From Kuafuiihalomonas sp039024635 (lineage in GTDB: Bacteria; Myxococcota; Kuafuiibacteriia; Kuafuiibacteriales; Kuafuiibacteriaceae), in the NCBI GenBank assembly GCA_039024635.1, contig JBCCQA010000003.1:124001-188000 (forward strand): a stretch of DNA of 64,000 bases. Direction: 5' to 3'. Every line of letters begins with the position of its first letter. The first letter of the stretch is position 1. The notes under the pieces were generated by a model that was given only the letters and a program-made list of their open reading frames with translations, was not told the origin of the DNA and did no database searches. This document shows positions 61,733 through 64,000 of this stretch, piece by piece. The position numbers and the translations under genes were made by a program.

Positions 61733-61763
61733 CTGTTCACATGTTCAGTGGAGAGTTGGTCAA
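61733..61763 (-). promoter_or_regulatory. LexA-like SOS box and -35 element before dnaE2
   Basis: CTGTTCACATGTTCAGT at 61733-61749 matches the published Myxococcus xanthus LexA box (CTRHAMRYBYGTTCAGS) at 14 of 17 positions, by my own comparison from memory of that consensus. On the minus strand a TTGACC at 61758-61763 could be the -35 element, so LexA would sit across the -10 region. The start codon follows within 6 bp. Confidence 0.6.
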
Positions 61764-61829
61764 GCGACGACCCGGCGCCCTGTCGAGACAATCGAGGCGA
61801 GCGAGATGCCGTCGAACAGGAATCTTGGG

Positions 61830-63200
<1,371 letters not shown>

Positions 63201-63373
63201 AGATGGTCTTTCGGTCTGCCAGAGCAGACAACAGCCCGGCACGGGCGGCGGTTGGTGAGCGACGGGGGTGGAAAGGTCGCTGCAGGGCCGTATCAAAGGT
63301 CGCTCGGACGGCCGGTGCGCGAGATGACCGGTACCAGGTCTGTGGGCCGGCGCAAGAGAATTGGCGCGAACCG

Positions 63374-64000
63374 TCAGACGTCTTGACAGCACCGGCTGGT
63401 GACGGTGGCAGTTCGGGTGAGCCGACGTCCGTCGGGCAGGTCGACGAAGGCTTGGTAGACGAAGCGACGACCGTTGAAACGCCCCAACTCGACATCTTCG
63501 AACTCGCCGGGACGAAACAGCAGCTCGTATGCGCTCTCAGGTCCTTGACCGTCGACGAAGAGGATCACGTTGTAGGCCTCCAGACTACCTCCTGGTGCCG
63601 GTTGAAGGCGTTGACCGACTTCCGGGTCGGTGACCCTCCCCGCCGTGACGAAGTCCACCACCCTGAATTCGTAGCTGATGGCGTTTCGTTCCTCGGTGGA
63701 GAGGTCTTCCAACACGCTGTCCTCGATGCGAAGACCACCTTCCAAGTGCCCGCCTCCGTTCGAGGCGACGGCTAGCCATACGAAGTCGTCTCCGCTGCAG
63801 ATGGGCCGAAACGCGTCGCGACCGGTACCTAGAATGAGCCCCTCGTCTCCCGCCGGCTCGCCGATGCCACAGTCTGGCGAGGTGTCGCCCATGTCCGACG
63901 CACCGAAGTCGAAGGGCGCCGCCATGTCTTGGGAGCCAGAGTCAACTGTGCGCGGACCCAGGTCGGCGGGCAGACGCTGCGGAACGCCGCAGGCCACCAG
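63374..64000 (-). CDS. Lipoprotein of unknown function (5' end outside the window)
   Basis: About 208 residues are visible. The frame is open to the last base; the first residues read LVACG, the end of a lipobox, so the signal peptide lies beyond the window. An acidic Ser/Asp stalk (SGSQDMAAPFDFGASDMGD) follows, then a beta-rich domain with no recognised motif. It precedes the DEAD-box helicase gene by about 170 bp on the same strand. Confidence 0.75.
   Translation of the reverse strand: MVACGVPQRLPADLGPRTVDSGSQDMAAPFDFGASDMGDTSPDCGIGEPAGDEGLILGTGRDAFRPICSGDDFVWLAVASNGGGHLEGGLRIEDSVLEDLSTEERNAISYEFRVVDFVTAGRVTDPEVGQRLQPAPGGSLEAYNVILFVDGQGPESAYELLFRPGEFEDVELGRFNGRRFVYQAFVDLPDGRRLTRTATVTSRCCQDV

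Overview
The window looks like a chromosomal segment of a G+C-rich Gram-negative bacterium, most likely a Myxococcota (deltaproteobacterial) lineage. The supporting signs are the strong G/C third-position bias, at least ten lipoproteins whose lipobox Cys is followed by an Asp/Gly/Pro/Ser-rich stalk, an rpoN-hpf-ptsN-hprK regulatory block next to type III secretion-like genes, many TPR and propeller-like exported proteins, and a LexA-type site of the myxobacterial form in front of dnaE2. This is inferred from gene content; no rRNA or phylogenetic marker was compared. I see no tRNA or rRNA genes, CRISPR arrays, insertion sequences or prophage.

Layout. 1-9 kb: a zinc-ribbon rhomboid protease, an SDR, a Gfo/Idh/MocA oxidoreductase, the replicative polymerase dnaE, and a lipoprotein amidase with calcium-binding repeats. 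9-17 kb: an unknown lipoprotein, a LysR regulator, then a minus-strand operon read DUF192 lipoprotein, outer-membrane-like protein, ECF sigma factor, FecR-domain protein, Cys-rich lipoprotein, alkyltransferase-like protein, with a KDSR-like SDR just upstream. 17-27 kb: a membrane metallopeptidase with a TPR-like tail, a small lipoprotein, a hybrid histidine kinase coupled to a degenerate ThrB-like kinase, then a coupled set of a small helical protein, holB, metG and a HEAT protein. 27-32 kb: a TPR/O-GlcNAc-transferase-like protein, tatD, metK, and an unknown single-span membrane protein.

32-43 kb is the most coherent regulatory block: rpoN, hpf, ptsN and hprK, then (past an oppositely oriented menB) rapZ, a mannose-type EIIA, a fused EIIB-HPr protein, and ptsI. 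No IIC/IID permease is present, so this looks like a signalling PTS. SctJ-like and possible SctK-like genes lie upstream of rpoN, followed by a zinc-free rpsN and hemB. 43-54 kb: pepQ, a kelch lipoprotein, a GAF/HD-GYP protein, a SUFU-domain protein, a Crp/Fnr regulator, a DnaJ-like protein with trmH, and a coupled queF/HAD/lipoprotein set.

54-64 kb: a minus-strand run dnaE2-apaG-S41 protease-srkA-SMUG1-type glycosylase with nearly every junction overlapping and a LexA-like box just before dnaE2, then a DEAD-box helicase and a lipoprotein cut by the window edge. The tight spacing suggests that mutagenic synthesis, base excision and stress genes may be induced together. Genes are very densely packed throughout: 4-bp stop/start overlaps are frequent and several convergent pairs overlap at their 3' ends.
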